NCBI RefSeq assembly: GCF_020075495.1
Contig: NZ_JABYQT010000005.1
Coordinates: forward strand, 186,001-250,000
DNA: 64,000 bases
Source: Vreelandella aquamarina
GTDB lineage: Bacteria > Pseudomonadota > Gammaproteobacteria > Pseudomonadales > Halomonadaceae
Direction: 5' to 3'
How positions within the stretch are numbered: the stretch's first letter is position 1; every line of letters begins with the position of its first letter. The notes under the pieces were generated by a model, which worked only from the letters and a program-made list of their open reading frames with translations, had not been told where the DNA came from and did not search any database. Made by a program: the position numbers and the translations under genes. Positions 47,377 through 56,498 of this stretch are shown here, in pieces.

Positions 47377-48431
47377 CCAGACGTCAGGACGTCAAGGTAC
47401 GCCGACTGCCAGGCCGGCCACTCCCACTTTGCCGTCCCCAGCCGGGGTGGGCGGGTATCAGGATCGCTCAACCAGGCATGCAAGCGCTGATAGAGCCCCT
47501 CGGGCGTGCCATCATAGCGGTACTCGACAGGATAGAGCTCAGGAAAGCAGAGTCTGTCCGGCACCAGCGGCAAGGCGCCGCGCTGAGCGGCTTCCATGAT
47601 TGCCAGGCCCTGGAACTCGTGCCAGGTGGTCGAAACCACGATACCGGCCGTGGCCAGCAGTTCCCGGTAGACAGGCTCAGGCTGCGGCCCCCAGGCAATG
47701 CTGTGCCTGGCGAGCTTTTTCTCGGCATCGGCAAAGATGGTCGGTACCTTGCGAAAGCGCTGGCCGAGCACTGCCAGCTCGAATGCCAGGCCCTGCTCGC
47801 TGAGCGCCATCAGCACATTGAAGAAGTCTTCTGGATTCTTGTCATACTCCCAGCGATGGTTCCACACGATTCGCCGTGGATGCGGCTGGCCGGCGCCTGC
47901 ATCGCTCGAGCAGGCAAGTGGAACCGGCAGTATCCGCGCGCGGGTGCGCAGTGCCTCGAGCGGTTTGGCCGCTGGCAGGTTTTCAGGCATTCTTTTCAGA
48001 AACGCCCGTACACCCGTAAAGAAGGAATCCCGGTTGTAGGCGGTGTTGAATACCAGGGTATCGGCGGCAAGCGTCGCGTACAGATTGACCATCTTGGCTT
48101 CTACCTGAGGCATCTGGTCACTCGACTCAGGGTAGGCAAACTGATTTTCATGGAAATAGACGATCTTTTTTGCCCGCCCCAGATGCGGAAAAAGCCCTAC
48201 CAGCGTTGCCAGATCCACCATGGAGGTTGCCAGCAAGACGTCAAAGGGTTGGCTCAGCGTTTCATGCTCCTTCAGCCACCAGCTCAGCGGGTTGCCACGG
48301 ATCCGCCAGGCAAAATGGCGCGGCGGCAGGCTCAGTGACTGCCAGGTGACACCGTCGACATGAGCCATCAGGCTGTTCGCCCAGTAGCGGTGGCTGAGCG
48401 CCTCATAGGCCGAAAGTAATAGAACGCGCAT
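47373..48431 (-). CDS. Glycosyltransferase of the tRNA-queuosine mannosyltransferase family (DUF3524)
   Basis: A 352-residue GT-B glycosyltransferase. The N-terminal half is the DUF3524 domain shared with vertebrate GTDC1/QTMAN, which adds mannose to queuosine in tRNA-Asp: see FHENQFAYP near residue 93 and the start LLLSAYEALSHRYWAN. The C-terminal half contains WNHRWEYDKNPEDF and the donor-site stretch TTWHEFQGLAIMEAAQRG. Bacterial members are usually called plain glycosyltransferases, and I know of no proof of their acceptor. It stands alone and converges with nth. Queuosine transfer is inferred from family only. Confidence 0.8.
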   Translation of the reverse strand: MRVLLLSAYEALSHRYWANSLMAHVDGVTWQSLSLPPRHFAWRIRGNPLSWWLKEHETLSQPFDVLLATSMVDLATLVGLFPHLGRAKKIVYFHENQFAYPESSDQMPQVEAKMVNLYATLAADTLVFNTAYNRDSFFTGVRAFLKRMPENLPAAKPLEALRTRARILPVPLACSSDAGAGQPHPRRIVWNHRWEYDKNPEDFFNVLMALSEQGLAFELAVLGQRFRKVPTIFADAEKKLARHSIAWGPQPEPVYRELLATAGIVVSTTWHEFQGLAIMEAAQRGALPLVPDRLCFPELYPVEYRYDGTPEGLYQRLHAWLSDPDTRPPRLGTAKWEWPAWQSAYLDVLTSG

Positions 48432-48603
48432 CGAGTTTCCTGTCGCCCGGTGTTATCAGGCGGTGATTCTAGCACGCACAAAATCGGCGCTGACCAGATA
48501 AGCGTGCTGCTATTCGGCCAAGGTCGTCTTGGCTCGGGGTGCGTGGCTACCTACACTCGGGTAACGCAATACGTTTTTGCGGTGCAACCAGGGGGTGGGC
48601 TGG

Positions 48604-48978
48604 ATGGCAAAAGTGCTGATAGTCGATGGTGAGCCTAACTTCTTGCTTTCGATCGAGATGTTAATCGAGCAGGCGGGGTTTGAGGTCATCGGCGTCACCA
48701 ATGGCGAACAGGCGCTTGAGCGCCTGGGGACTGATGCGCTCGATATTGTGCTGCTGGATATCAATCTACCCGGCATGAGCGGCTTCGAGGTGCTGGAAGC
48801 GCTGCGCGCCAATACCGCCACTACCCGGCTGCCAATCATCATGCTGACCGCGCACGGACACGAGGTCGAGCGCGAAAAAAGTGCAGCGCTGGGTGCCAGT
48901 GGCTATATGCCCAAACCTTTCTCCCCCCAAGCACTGATCGAGCAGATTCATGCCCTGCTGGGTGAAAAAACCGCATGA
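48604..48978 (+). CDS. Single-domain response regulator
   Basis: A 124-residue receiver domain without an output domain. The phosphoacceptor is Asp52 (LLDINLPGMSG) and the conserved lysine is Lys104 (YMPKPF). In the acidic pocket one of the two usual acids is replaced: the start reads VLIVDGEPN, giving Asp8-Gly9, which should weaken magnesium binding. Start chosen at the ATG at 48604 because the fold begins directly after it. The stop overlaps the exonuclease-fused sensor gene by four bases, so the two very probably act together. Confidence 0.9.
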   Translation: MAKVLIVDGEPNFLLSIEMLIEQAGFEVIGVTNGEQALERLGTDALDIVLLDINLPGMSGFEVLEALRANTATTRLPIIMLTAHGHEVEREKSAALGASGYMPKPFSPQALIEQIHALLGEKTA

Positions 48979-51032
48979 GCCCTAGAGGATTGCCCAAGCG
49001 CCAGCGCCTGATCGGTGCCTGGCTTCTGTTAAGCGGTGTCAGCCTGCTGGGCGGCGCCCTGTTTGGCACATGGCTCGAAAGCCAGCTGGCAATTAGCGGT
49101 ATCTACCGGGCCGCACTCTGGCTGGGATGTTTTTCAGGCGGTGTCACGCTGTTTTTCATGGGACTTATTTTCGAACGCATGCTGTTCAAGCCGTTGCGCC
49201 AGTTGCAGGCTCAACTGGCACGCCTGGTAGCCAATCCTGAAGCTGATGATGTCGCGACGCCCCAGGGCTGGCTCAAGGCCCTGGGGCCAGACCTGCACCG
49301 CGTCGAGCAGAGCTGGCGCCACGACCGCCACCAGCTGCACCAGGCCCATGCCGAGGGCGCAAGGAGTGCAACACGCATCCGCAAGGAGCTTGAAGCAGTG
49401 CTGCAGGTGCTGGAAACGCCGCTGCTGCTCTACGACCGGCACCGCCGTTTGATGCTCTTCAACCAGGCTGCTGACGCATTTTTCAGCCATACGTCGGGGG
49501 TCGGCCTGGGCAAGCGCCTGGAAGCCCTGTTTCCGCTGACGAGCCTGGAGCGGGTGCTAGGCCAGCTACCCAACAGTGGAACACCGCGAGAGCTGCTGAT
49601 CCCCTGTGATAACCGCTGGCTCAAGGTCGTCATCCGCCATGTGCCCGAAAGCCAGGGCGAGATACTCATCACCTGCAGCGATGCCACCGCCGCCTGGTCA
49701 AACGCGCACGGCCTACGCGCCGAGCTTACCCAGGCCTTGGCCCCGCTGCGCCAGCATACGGCCAGCCTTACCTGCGCCATTGAAGCCCTCGGTCAAATAC
49801 GCAAGCAAGATGGCAAGGCAGATGCGTTGCTCCAACGCCTTGAGCAGGTGGCAGGCGAGGAAAGTCGGGCCTTGGGGGTTACGGTAGCCTGTGTCGGCCA
49901 GCTGGTGGAATCCCTTCAGCAGCAAGGCGAACGGCTGGTCCCACTCTGGTCCAATGACTTCTGGCAGATGCTGGACGACTACCTGGACCCGGCTCACCAG
50001 CTGATTACGCCTATCGGCTTGCCAGCCTGGTTCAAAGGTGATGCTCCGGCGCTGATGGCGCTTTTCAGCTCGCTGATTCGTCACTTGAGCCAGTACATGG
50101 CAGGGCGTTTCTTTGAAGGTGAGGTTTCACCGAGCAACCGCCACGTCTACCTCGACTTGATATGGAAAGGCAGACCGATTCCGGAACGTGAGCTGGCCAG
50201 CTGGCTACACCAGCCACTCTCTACCCTGCCGCTTAGCCCATGCATTAGCGATGTGTTGCGTCAACACGCCAGTGACGTATGGAGCATTCAGGATACGGAT
50301 GGACAGCACGCCCGCTTGCGGCTGCCCCTGCCGTCGGTGAAACAACAGGATGCGCCGGGAACGGCGCCGCCTCGCCCGGAATTTCACGATTTTGGTATCG
50401 CGGACCTGCCTTCGCCGGATACAGCGCTTGCCGACTGCCCGCTCAGCAGCCTTGAGCTGGTCGTCTTTGATACCGAGACAACCGGGCTTGAGCTGCGCAA
50501 GGGTGACAGCGTCATCAGCATCGGTGCTTGTCGTATCGTCAATACCCGGCTACTGGCGAGTGACGTCTTCGATGCCTACGTCAACCCCCAAAAACCCATT
50601 TCACCGAGCAGTACGGCCATCCACGGGATTACCGATGCCGATGTCCGCGATGCTCTCCCCCTCTTGCCGGTCCTCGAGCGCTTTCGTGTCTATATTGGTG
50701 ATGCCGCGTTACTCGCCCATAACGCGGCCTTCGACATGCTCGCCATCAGTCACAAGGGAATCACCTTCGACATGCCGGTGCTGGACACTCTGCTGATTTC
50801 ACGGGCGCTGGACGAGGCGCTCGATGGCCATGATCTCGACAGCCTGGTCAAGCGCTACTGCCTGAACCTTCCCGCGGGTCTTCGCCATACGGCGCTGGGC
50901 GACGCTCGAGTTACCGCCGAGCTCTGGCTTGCCCTGTTGCCACGCCTGGAAGCCCGGAACATCAAGACGCTCGAACAACTCTTGCGCTTTCAGGCAAGCG
51001 CCTTTGATCGTGAAGACGCCAGCGCGTCATGA
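48975..51032 (+). CDS. Membrane sensor-like protein fused to a DEDDh 3'-5' exonuclease
   Basis: A 685-residue fusion. Two N-terminal membrane segments (about 12-32 and 43-66) are followed by a linker and a PAS-like domain (about 136-240, with LYDRHRRLMLFNQAADAFF). The middle (about 255-470) resembles the layout of a sensor kinase but lacks a convincing H-box and ATP-binding G-boxes. The C-terminus (about 490-670) is a complete DnaQ/RNase T-type exonuclease: Asp499 and Glu501 (FDTETTGL), Asp587 (AHNAAFDM), His638 and Asp643. It overlaps the response regulator gene. It may degrade a nucleic acid or nucleotide at the membrane in response to a signal. Similar fusions occur in related bacteria; none has a function known to me. 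Confidence 0.85.
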   Translation: MSPRGLPKRQRLIGAWLLLSGVSLLGGALFGTWLESQLAISGIYRAALWLGCFSGGVTLFFMGLIFERMLFKPLRQLQAQLARLVANPEADDVATPQGWLKALGPDLHRVEQSWRHDRHQLHQAHAEGARSATRIRKELEAVLQVLETPLLLYDRHRRLMLFNQAADAFFSHTSGVGLGKRLEALFPLTSLERVLGQLPNSGTPRELLIPCDNRWLKVVIRHVPESQGEILITCSDATAAWSNAHGLRAELTQALAPLRQHTASLTCAIEALGQIRKQDGKADALLQRLEQVAGEESRALGVTVACVGQLVESLQQQGERLVPLWSNDFWQMLDDYLDPAHQLITPIGLPAWFKGDAPALMALFSSLIRHLSQYMAGRFFEGEVSPSNRHVYLDLIWKGRPIPERELASWLHQPLSTLPLSPCISDVLRQHASDVWSIQDTDGQHARLRLPLPSVKQQDAPGTAPPRPEFHDFGIADLPSPDTALADCPLSSLELVVFDTETTGLELRKGDSVISIGACRIVNTRLLASDVFDAYVNPQKPISPSSTAIHGITDADVRDALPLLPVLERFRVYIGDAALLAHNAAFDMLAISHKGITFDMPVLDTLLISRALDEALDGHDLDSLVKRYCLNLPAGLRHTALGDARVTAELWLALLPRLEARNIKTLEQLLRFQASAFDREDASAS

Positions 51033-51130
51033 CCCCTGCCATCCATCAGCGGGGCTGCTCCGCTAGTCTTGCTCGCTCATGCCTGCGACCTACAAAAACT
51101 ACACTCTTTGCTTTTTGATAACCCTCACCC

Positions 51131-51202
51131 CACTACGCCGTATATTCCCACTACATCAAATATCTTCACTACGCCAAATATACTTACTACCGCTAAACTC
51201 GT
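51131..51202 (+). repeat. About 18-bp tandem repeat, three to four copies
   Basis: The unit CACTACGCCAAATATACT recurs with changes at 51131-51148, 51149-51166 and 51167-51184, followed by a decayed fourth copy at 51185-51202. All share CACTAC at the start and ATAT at a fixed place. It lies in the AT-rich leader before the EAL-HDOD gene. Confidence 0.75.
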
Positions 51203-51250
51203 CCTATACACTGTCTTTTGTTCACCGATACTGGTTTTAAGCGATTACTC

Positions 51251-52483
51251 ATGAAAGAGCTTATAAATAACCTTCAAGCATATACGTATAATGAAAATAA
51301 CAATCATAATTATACTATCGCCATTCAGCCCATCGTGGATGGCGATTTAAAGCATATTGCTGATGAGCTTTTATACCGTGCCAATGAATCCAGCTATTCG
51401 GCAGATATCAGTGATGACCTTCAAGCAACGGCACGTGCCTGCGCCGTTGCCATTTATGAAATCGGTATCGTCAGTTTATGTGGCCAGCGTCAGCTATTTA
51501 TCAATGCGTCTCATCAGTGGTTGACCGACCCTGATCTACGGGGGCTGCCCGCCGACCAAATCGTGATTGAAGTACTCGAAAACACGCCGGCCACTGATGA
51601 AGTGATCGCCTCGTTGCAGCATTTGAGACAGCAAGGCTATACCATCGCGCTGGATGACTTCGTGGCGAATGAAGATAGCGAAAAGCTGTTGCCTTATTGC
51701 GATATAGTCAAGATCGATATTTCTACCCCCGTGGATACGGACCTGGTCAGCCGCCTGCTCTCAAGAGGGGTTACACTACTGGCTGAGCGCGTTGAAACCC
51801 AGGCAGATTTCAAGGCGTGCCAGCAAATGGGCTTTACGCTTTTCCAGGGTTATTTTTATGAAAAGCCTATCATCCAGGCATCCAGCTCTATCAGGCGAAC
51901 CGCTTCGCGTGCCAATCAGCTACAGCTTCTGGCTTCTCTTTACAAGGAACGAACCAGCCTTACCGATATTGCCGATTTGATCATCCGCGACCCCTACCTG
52001 CTGAGTGCTATCTTCAAGAGAGCCAATTCAGCGGACAAAGGCGCTCATAAACCCACGGCCAGACTTGTCAACTGCCTGCAAATACTGGGAATTCGAGAGC
52101 TTAGGACACTCGTGTCGATTTTGATGATGGCGAGCAACAGCCCGGCAAGCAGACTCAACTTGATCAATGGGCTGACGCGGGGTTTTACCTGTGAATTGAT
52201 GGCCGAACAAAGAAACCTGGATGGCCAGGAGGGGTTTATTGTCGGTCTCTTTTCTTTGATGCCCACTATCATGGAAACGGATCTGAACACGTTGCTTCAG
52301 GAAGTACGTCTAGGACGAGACATCGAAAAAGCATTGACCAGTCAGGCGGGCGCCCTGGGAAGGCTATTGCAGGATATTCAGTCCGCGGAAAGTGGTGAGC
52401 CACCGAGCGACTTTCCGACCGACGCCCTGCTCAGGGCCGCCAAGCAGGCACGTATGCTCATCGATGCTCATAGCGCGCCCTAG
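51251..52483 (+). CDS. EAL-HDOD signalling protein (YuxH type)
   Basis: A 410-residue protein with an N-terminal EAL-like domain (about 20-210) and a C-terminal HDOD domain (about 215-400). The EAL domain is altered: the signature reads ELLYR for EALLR. Some metal and catalytic residues remain, including Asp-Asp in LDDFVAN, the lysine in VKIDI and the glutamate in AERVE. HDOD lacks the HD catalytic pair, as the name implies. Such proteins usually bind signals rather than hydrolyse c-di-GMP well and often affect motility or surface behaviour. The ATG at 51251 has a poor ribosome site. It lies near the type IV pilus and diguanylate cyclase only in the broad sense. Confidence 0.85.
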   Translation: MKELINNLQAYTYNENNNHNYTIAIQPIVDGDLKHIADELLYRANESSYSADISDDLQATARACAVAIYEIGIVSLCGQRQLFINASHQWLTDPDLRGLPADQIVIEVLENTPATDEVIASLQHLRQQGYTIALDDFVANEDSEKLLPYCDIVKIDISTPVDTDLVSRLLSRGVTLLAERVETQADFKACQQMGFTLFQGYFYEKPIIQASSSIRRTASRANQLQLLASLYKERTSLTDIADLIIRDPYLLSAIFKRANSADKGAHKPTARLVNCLQILGIRELRTLVSILMMASNSPASRLNLINGLTRGFTCELMAEQRNLDGQEGFIVGLFSLMPTIMETDLNTLLQEVRLGRDIEKALTSQAGALGRLLQDIQSAESGEPPSDFPTDALLRAAKQARMLIDAHSAP

Positions 52484-52526
52484 TCAAGCACCATGCACTC
52501 TGGGTATTTCAATAATCTGGCGCGTT

Positions 52527-52853
52527 TCAATGACCTGCCTGACGCGGGTCAGGCTCGAACATGGACTCGCCCGTTTCATCGATATAGCGCTGCGCCTTGG
52601 TCACCATCATGGCATCGCAAGCGTCGCGGGCGGGCAACATGTCAGAGCGCTCGAAACGAAGCTCGCGAGCCTCACCGCTGTCATCGAGTTTACTGATCAC
52701 ACCGCTTACGCGGTACTGACCATTCTGAAAAGCAGGCTGGGATACGATCAGATAGCCCTTGTACTCTACTGGCTCAGCGGCTTTGAGACTGGCTTTCGAC
52801 GAGTCCTGCCCCCGCTCGCCGCCAAGAAGACCGGATAAGAGTTTCTTGAACAT
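52527..52853 (-). CDS. hlyU: HlyU-family protein
   Basis: A 108-residue protein of the HlyU family, named for a small group of proteobacterial proteins with an SH3-like fold. The MFKKLLSGLLGG start and EYKGYLIVSQPAFQNGQYRV and RFERSDMLPARDAC are typical. Despite the name, it is unrelated to the ArsR-like HlyU repressor of Vibrio, and its role is unclear. GGAGAGCGC precedes the ATG at 52853. Downstream of the argG terminator on the same strand. Confidence 0.82.
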   Translation of the reverse strand: MFKKLLSGLLGGERGQDSSKASLKAAEPVEYKGYLIVSQPAFQNGQYRVSGVISKLDDSGEARELRFERSDMLPARDACDAMMVTKAQRYIDETGESMFEPDPRQAGH

Positions 52854-52872
52854 GCGCTCTCCTGCGTAGCTA

Positions 52873-52900
52873 AAAAGCGGCAGGCGCACCTGCCGCTTTT
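52873..52900 (-). terminator. Rho-independent terminator of argG
   Basis: A perfect 12-bp stem (52873-52884 with 52889-52900), 4-base loop and terminal T tract on the reverse strand. It sits between argG and hlyU; eight bases separate it from the argG stop. Confidence 0.9.
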
Positions 52901-52907
52901 ATCACGA

Positions 52908-54128
52908 TCAACTTTGTTGACGACCCTTGCCCGCAGCAATGCGTAAACGCAGCGCGTTGAGCTTGATGAAGCCTTCGGCGTCTTTTTGATTGTACGCACC
53001 GGCGTCGTCTTCAAACGTTGCGATGGACTCATCGAACAGCGACTGCTCGGATTTGCGGCCCACGACGGTCGCATTGCCCTTGTAGAGCTTCATGCGCACG
53101 ACGCCGGAGACGTTTTTCTGGGTTTCATCGATGGCGGCCTGCAGCATACGACGCTCGGGGCTCCACCAGTAGCCGTTGTAGATTACCTCGGCATATTTCG
53201 GCATCAGCTGATCTTTCAGGTGAGCCTCTTCACGGTCAAGCGTCAGCGACTCGATGGCGCGGTGAGCGCGCAGAATGATGGTGCCGCCGGGCGTTTCGTA
53301 GCAGCCGCGCGACTTCATGCCCACGTAGCGGTTCTCGACGATGTCCAGGCGGCCGATACCGTTATCGCCACCTACCTTGTTGAGCCTTTCAAGCACTTCG
53401 TGGGCCTTGAGGGCTTCGCCGTCAATGGCCACGATATCGCCTTTCTCGAAGGTCAGCTCGACGTAGGTCGGTGTATCCGGCGCCTGCTCGGGAGAGACAC
53501 TCCAGCGCCACATGTCCTCTTCGGCTTCGGCCCAGGGATCTTCCAGAATGCCGCCTTCGTAGGAGATGTGCAGCAGGTTGGCATCCATCGAGTACGGTGA
53601 TTTCTTCTTCTTGCTCGAGAAATCGACGGGAATATTGTGCTCTTCGCAGTAAGCCATCAGCTTCTCGCGCGAGGTCAGATCCCACTCGCGCCAGGGAGCG
53701 ATGACCTTGACGCCGGGCTTCAACGCGTAGCCCCCCAGCTCGAAGCGTACCTGGTCGTTACCTTTCCCGGTCGCGCCATGAGAGATCGCATCGGCGCCGG
53801 TCTCGTTGGCGATTTCGATCAGACGCTTGGCAATCAGCGGGCGTGCAATCGAGGTACCCAGCAGGTACTCGCCTTCGTAGATGGTGTTGGCGCGGAACAT
53901 GGGGAAGACGTAGTCACGTACAAACTCTTCGCGCAGGTCTTCGATGTAGATCTCTTTTACCCCCAGCGCTTGCGCCTTGGCGCGTGCCGGCTCGACTTCT
54001 TCGCCCTGACCGATGTCGGCAGTAAAGGTCACCACCTCGCAGTTGTAAGTCTCTTGCAACCACTTAACGATTACAGATGTGTCCAGGCCGCCTGAATATG
54101 CCAGCACAACCTTTTTGACATCGGACAT
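52908..54128 (-). CDS. argG: Argininosuccinate synthase
   Basis: A 406-residue ATP-dependent enzyme joining citrulline and aspartate in arginine synthesis. The PP-loop [15 protein letters not shown] (residues 9-23) and the [15 protein letters not shown] segment (about 114-128) are the family signatures. It is the type I form of about 400 residues. AAAGGAGCA lies before the ATG. It is monocistronic, with a strong terminator. No arginine-responsive site was recognised upstream. Confidence 0.97.
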   Translation of the reverse strand: MSDVKKVVLAYSGGLDTSVIVKWLQETYNCEVVTFTADIGQGEEVEPARAKAQALGVKEIYIEDLREEFVRDYVFPMFRANTIYEGEYLLGTSIARPLIAKRLIEIANETGADAISHGATGKGNDQVRFELGGYALKPGVKVIAPWREWDLTSREKLMAYCEEHNIPVDFSSKKKKSPYSMDANLLHISYEGGILEDPWAEAEEDMWRWSVSPEQAPDTPTYVELTFEKGDIVAIDGEALKAHEVLERLNKVGGDNGIGRLDIVENRYVGMKSRGCYETPGGTIILRAHRAIESLTLDREEAHLKDQLMPKYAEVIYNGYWWSPERRMLQAAIDETQKNVSGVVRMKLYKGNATVVGRKSEQSLFDESIATFEDDAGAYNQKDAEGFIKLNALRLRIAAGKGRQQS

Positions 54129-54338
54129 GCTTTGCTCCTTTTGATGAAAGCAAGTTCACTAGAAAATGCAGCGCCAGTTGACACGCTGCATGTCGACATA
54201 AACCCCGAGTATAGCGTTCTCTATGCCCAGCGAATACCGTCAACGACGCCCAAGGGAGAAAGCTGCTAGAATCAACCCACTGAAGCGGCGGATCACCGCC
54301 CGATTTGATCGATTACTCGCTTTACTAAGGAGAGCTGC

Positions 54339-55007
54339 ATGAGCGAGGCAATTGCCCGCGAATTAATGGCCCAACGTTTTCGCAGTTATCTGCCGGTCGT
54401 CATTGATTTAGAAACGGGTGGCTTCAATGCCCAAAGTGATGCCGTGCTTGAGATCGCAGCCGTTACGCTCACCATGGACCCGGAAGGCAATCTTCTACCC
54501 GATGCGACTTATGCCTACCATATCCAGCCATTTGAAGGTGCCAACGTCGAACAGTCCGCTCTCGACTTTACCGGCATCAACCTGGATGACCCACTGCGTC
54601 GTCAGGTAGCACTGAGCGAGTCTGAGGCGCTGGGTGAAATCTTTCGCCCGATACGCAAGTCCATCAAGGCACATGGCTGTTCGCGAGCCATTCTGGTAGG
54701 CCATAACGCCGCCTTCGACCAGGGATTCCTGAACGCCGCGGCCAATCGCTGCAACGTCAAGCGCAACCCGTTTCATCCGTTTTCAAGCTTTGATACTGCC
54801 ACCCTTGCAGGCCTTGTGTATGGCCAGACGGTACTGGCACGCGCCTGCCGCGCCGCCGGTATCGAGTTCGACAACAAGGCAGCCCACTCGGCGCGCTACG
54901 ATACCGAGCGTACGGCGGAGTTGTTCTGCGCCATGGTCAACCGTTACAAGGATCTGGGAGGCTGGCAACTGGCCCAGCGCGAGCAGGATCTGGACGACAG
55001 CGAGTGA
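54339..55007 (+). CDS. rnt: Ribonuclease T
   Basis: A 222-residue DEDDh exoribonuclease that trims tRNA ends and matures 5S and 23S rRNA 3' ends. The catalytic acids are in [10 protein letters not shown] (residues 27 and 29 region) and [11 protein letters not shown], with the final His-Asp pair in HSARYDTE. Length is like the 215 residues of E. coli. AAGGAGAGC precedes the ATG. Stands alone. Confidence 0.95.
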   Translation: MSEAIARELMAQRFRSYLPVVIDLETGGFNAQSDAVLEIAAVTLTMDPEGNLLPDATYAYHIQPFEGANVEQSALDFTGINLDDPLRRQVALSESEALGEIFRPIRKSIKAHGCSRAILVGHNAAFDQGFLNAAANRCNVKRNPFHPFSSFDTATLAGLVYGQTVLARACRAAGIEFDNKAAHSARYDTERTAELFCAMVNRYKDLGGWQLAQREQDLDDSE

Positions 55008-55136
55008 GCGCTTGGCCGGATGCAGCGGCCATGGCTTTACGCTAAACTTGATCAGTTTGAGGCACGGTGAACGAAAGCACGTATAAACCTTTCATTGTGC
55101 ACCACTTTTTCGCTTTACAAGAGATGAGACGTTTCA

Positions 55137-56396
55137 ATGGCTCAGCATAATGCCTTTTACGCCCAGTCCGGCGGCGTCACCGCCGTTATCAACGCCAGCG
55201 CCTGTGGCGTTATCCAAGCCTGCCGCCAGGCGCCCGAGCAGATCGGCAAGGTGTACGCCGGTCATAACGGCATTATCGGCGCCTTGACCGAAGACCTCAT
55301 CGATGTAACCCAGGAAAGCGACGAAGCAATCGGTGCCCTGCGCCACACGCCGGGCGGTGCCTTCGGCTCCTGCCGCTACAAGCTCAAGGATATCGATACG
55401 CATCGCGCCCAGTACGAGCGCCTGATCGAAGTGTTCAAGGCCCACGATATTCGCTACTTCTTCTACAACGGCGGTGGCGACAGCGCTGATACCTGCCTCA
55501 AGGTTTCCCAGCTTTCTGAAAAGCTCGGCTACCCGCTGACGGCCATTCATGTACCCAAGACCGTCGATAACGACCTGCCGATCACCGACAACAGCCCAGG
55601 GTTTGGCAGCGTGGCCAAGTATATCGCGACCTCCACTCGCGAAGCCTCGCTGGATATCGCCTCGATGTGCGCCACCTCCACCAAGGTGTTCGTTCTCGAA
55701 GTGATGGGTCGCCACGCGGGCTGGATTGCCGCGGCGGGCGGGCTTGCCGGCGAAGCAGAAGGCGAGCCGCCTCACCTGATCATCTTTCCCGAGGTGGCCT
55801 TCAACCGCAAGGCGGTCATGGCCCGCGTCGAGGAGAGCGTCAAGAACCATGGTTACTGCGTTATCGTGGTTTCCGAGGGCGCGCGCTACGAAGACGGCAC
55901 CTTCCTGGCGGATGCGGGGAATACCGATGCCTTTGGTCACCGTCAGCTGGGCGGCGTTGCTCCCACGCTTGCCGGGATGATCAAGCAGGACCTGGGTTAC
56001 AAGTATCACTGGGCGGTTGCCGATTACCTTCAGCGCGCGGCGCGCCATCTGGCGTCCAAGACCGACGTCGAGCAGGCCTACGCCGTGGGTCGCGAAGCGG
56101 TGACGCTGGCACTGGCGGGCAAGAACTCGATGATGCCGGCCATTCGCCGGATTTCCCAGTCGCCCTATCAGTGGGACGTGATCTCGGCTCCTCTGGCGCA
56201 AATCGCCAATCAGGAGAAGTTCATGCCGCGTGATTTCATCAGCGAAAACGGTTTTGAAATCACCCAGGCCTGCCGTGACTACCTCTCGCCGCTGATTCAG
56301 GGAGAAGACTTCCCGCCGTTTGAAAACGGCCTGCCCAAGGTTGCCAAGCTGAAGCTTGCCAAGGTAGACAAGAAACTGCCGGTCTTTACCCTGTAA
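55137..56396 (+). CDS. pfp: Pyrophosphate-type 6-phosphofructokinase
   Basis: A 419-residue phosphofructokinase. The residues that decide the phosphoryl donor point to PPi: the segment PKTVDNDL has Lys where ATP-dependent enzymes have Gly, and the first loop reads YNGGGDSADT rather than GGDGS. MGRHAGWIAA is the fructose 6-phosphate signature. Using PPi, the enzyme runs reversibly between glycolysis and gluconeogenesis. It converges with the PP2C-kinase gene at a shared terminator; a soluble pyrophosphatase gene lies 2 kb away and would compete for PPi. Confidence 0.92.
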   Translation: MAQHNAFYAQSGGVTAVINASACGVIQACRQAPEQIGKVYAGHNGIIGALTEDLIDVTQESDEAIGALRHTPGGAFGSCRYKLKDIDTHRAQYERLIEVFKAHDIRYFFYNGGGDSADTCLKVSQLSEKLGYPLTAIHVPKTVDNDLPITDNSPGFGSVAKYIATSTREASLDIASMCATSTKVFVLEVMGRHAGWIAAAGGLAGEAEGEPPHLIIFPEVAFNRKAVMARVEESVKNHGYCVIVVSEGARYEDGTFLADAGNTDAFGHRQLGGVAPTLAGMIKQDLGYKYHWAVADYLQRAARHLASKTDVEQAYAVGREAVTLALAGKNSMMPAIRRISQSPYQWDVISAPLAQIANQEKFMPRDFISENGFEITQACRDYLSPLIQGEDFPPFENGLPKVAKLKLAKVDKKLPVFTL

Positions 56397-56445
56397 TACG
56401 CTTTACAAAAGGGCGTCACTGCCGGCGGCGCCTCACGCTAGACCC

Positions 56446-56474
56446 AAACGGGCGATGCAACGCATCGCCCGTTT
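56446..56474. terminator. Bidirectional terminator between pfp and the PP2C-kinase gene
   Basis: A perfect 13-bp stem (56446-56458 with 56462-56474) and 3-base loop, T-rich on leaving in either direction. It sits between convergent genes. Confidence 0.88.
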
Positions 56475-56498
56475 TCGTATCAGCGTGTGAACTGTGGC

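Noticed and set aside
51069..51254. 61-residue frame through the 18-bp repeat
   Set aside because: Repetitive Thr/Pro/Ile composition comes from the DNA repeat; no ribosome site and overlap with the next gene's leader.
55134..56201. 355-residue reverse frame opposite pfp
   Set aside because: Antisense shadow of a well-supported phosphofructokinase gene, without ribosome site or recognisable domain.
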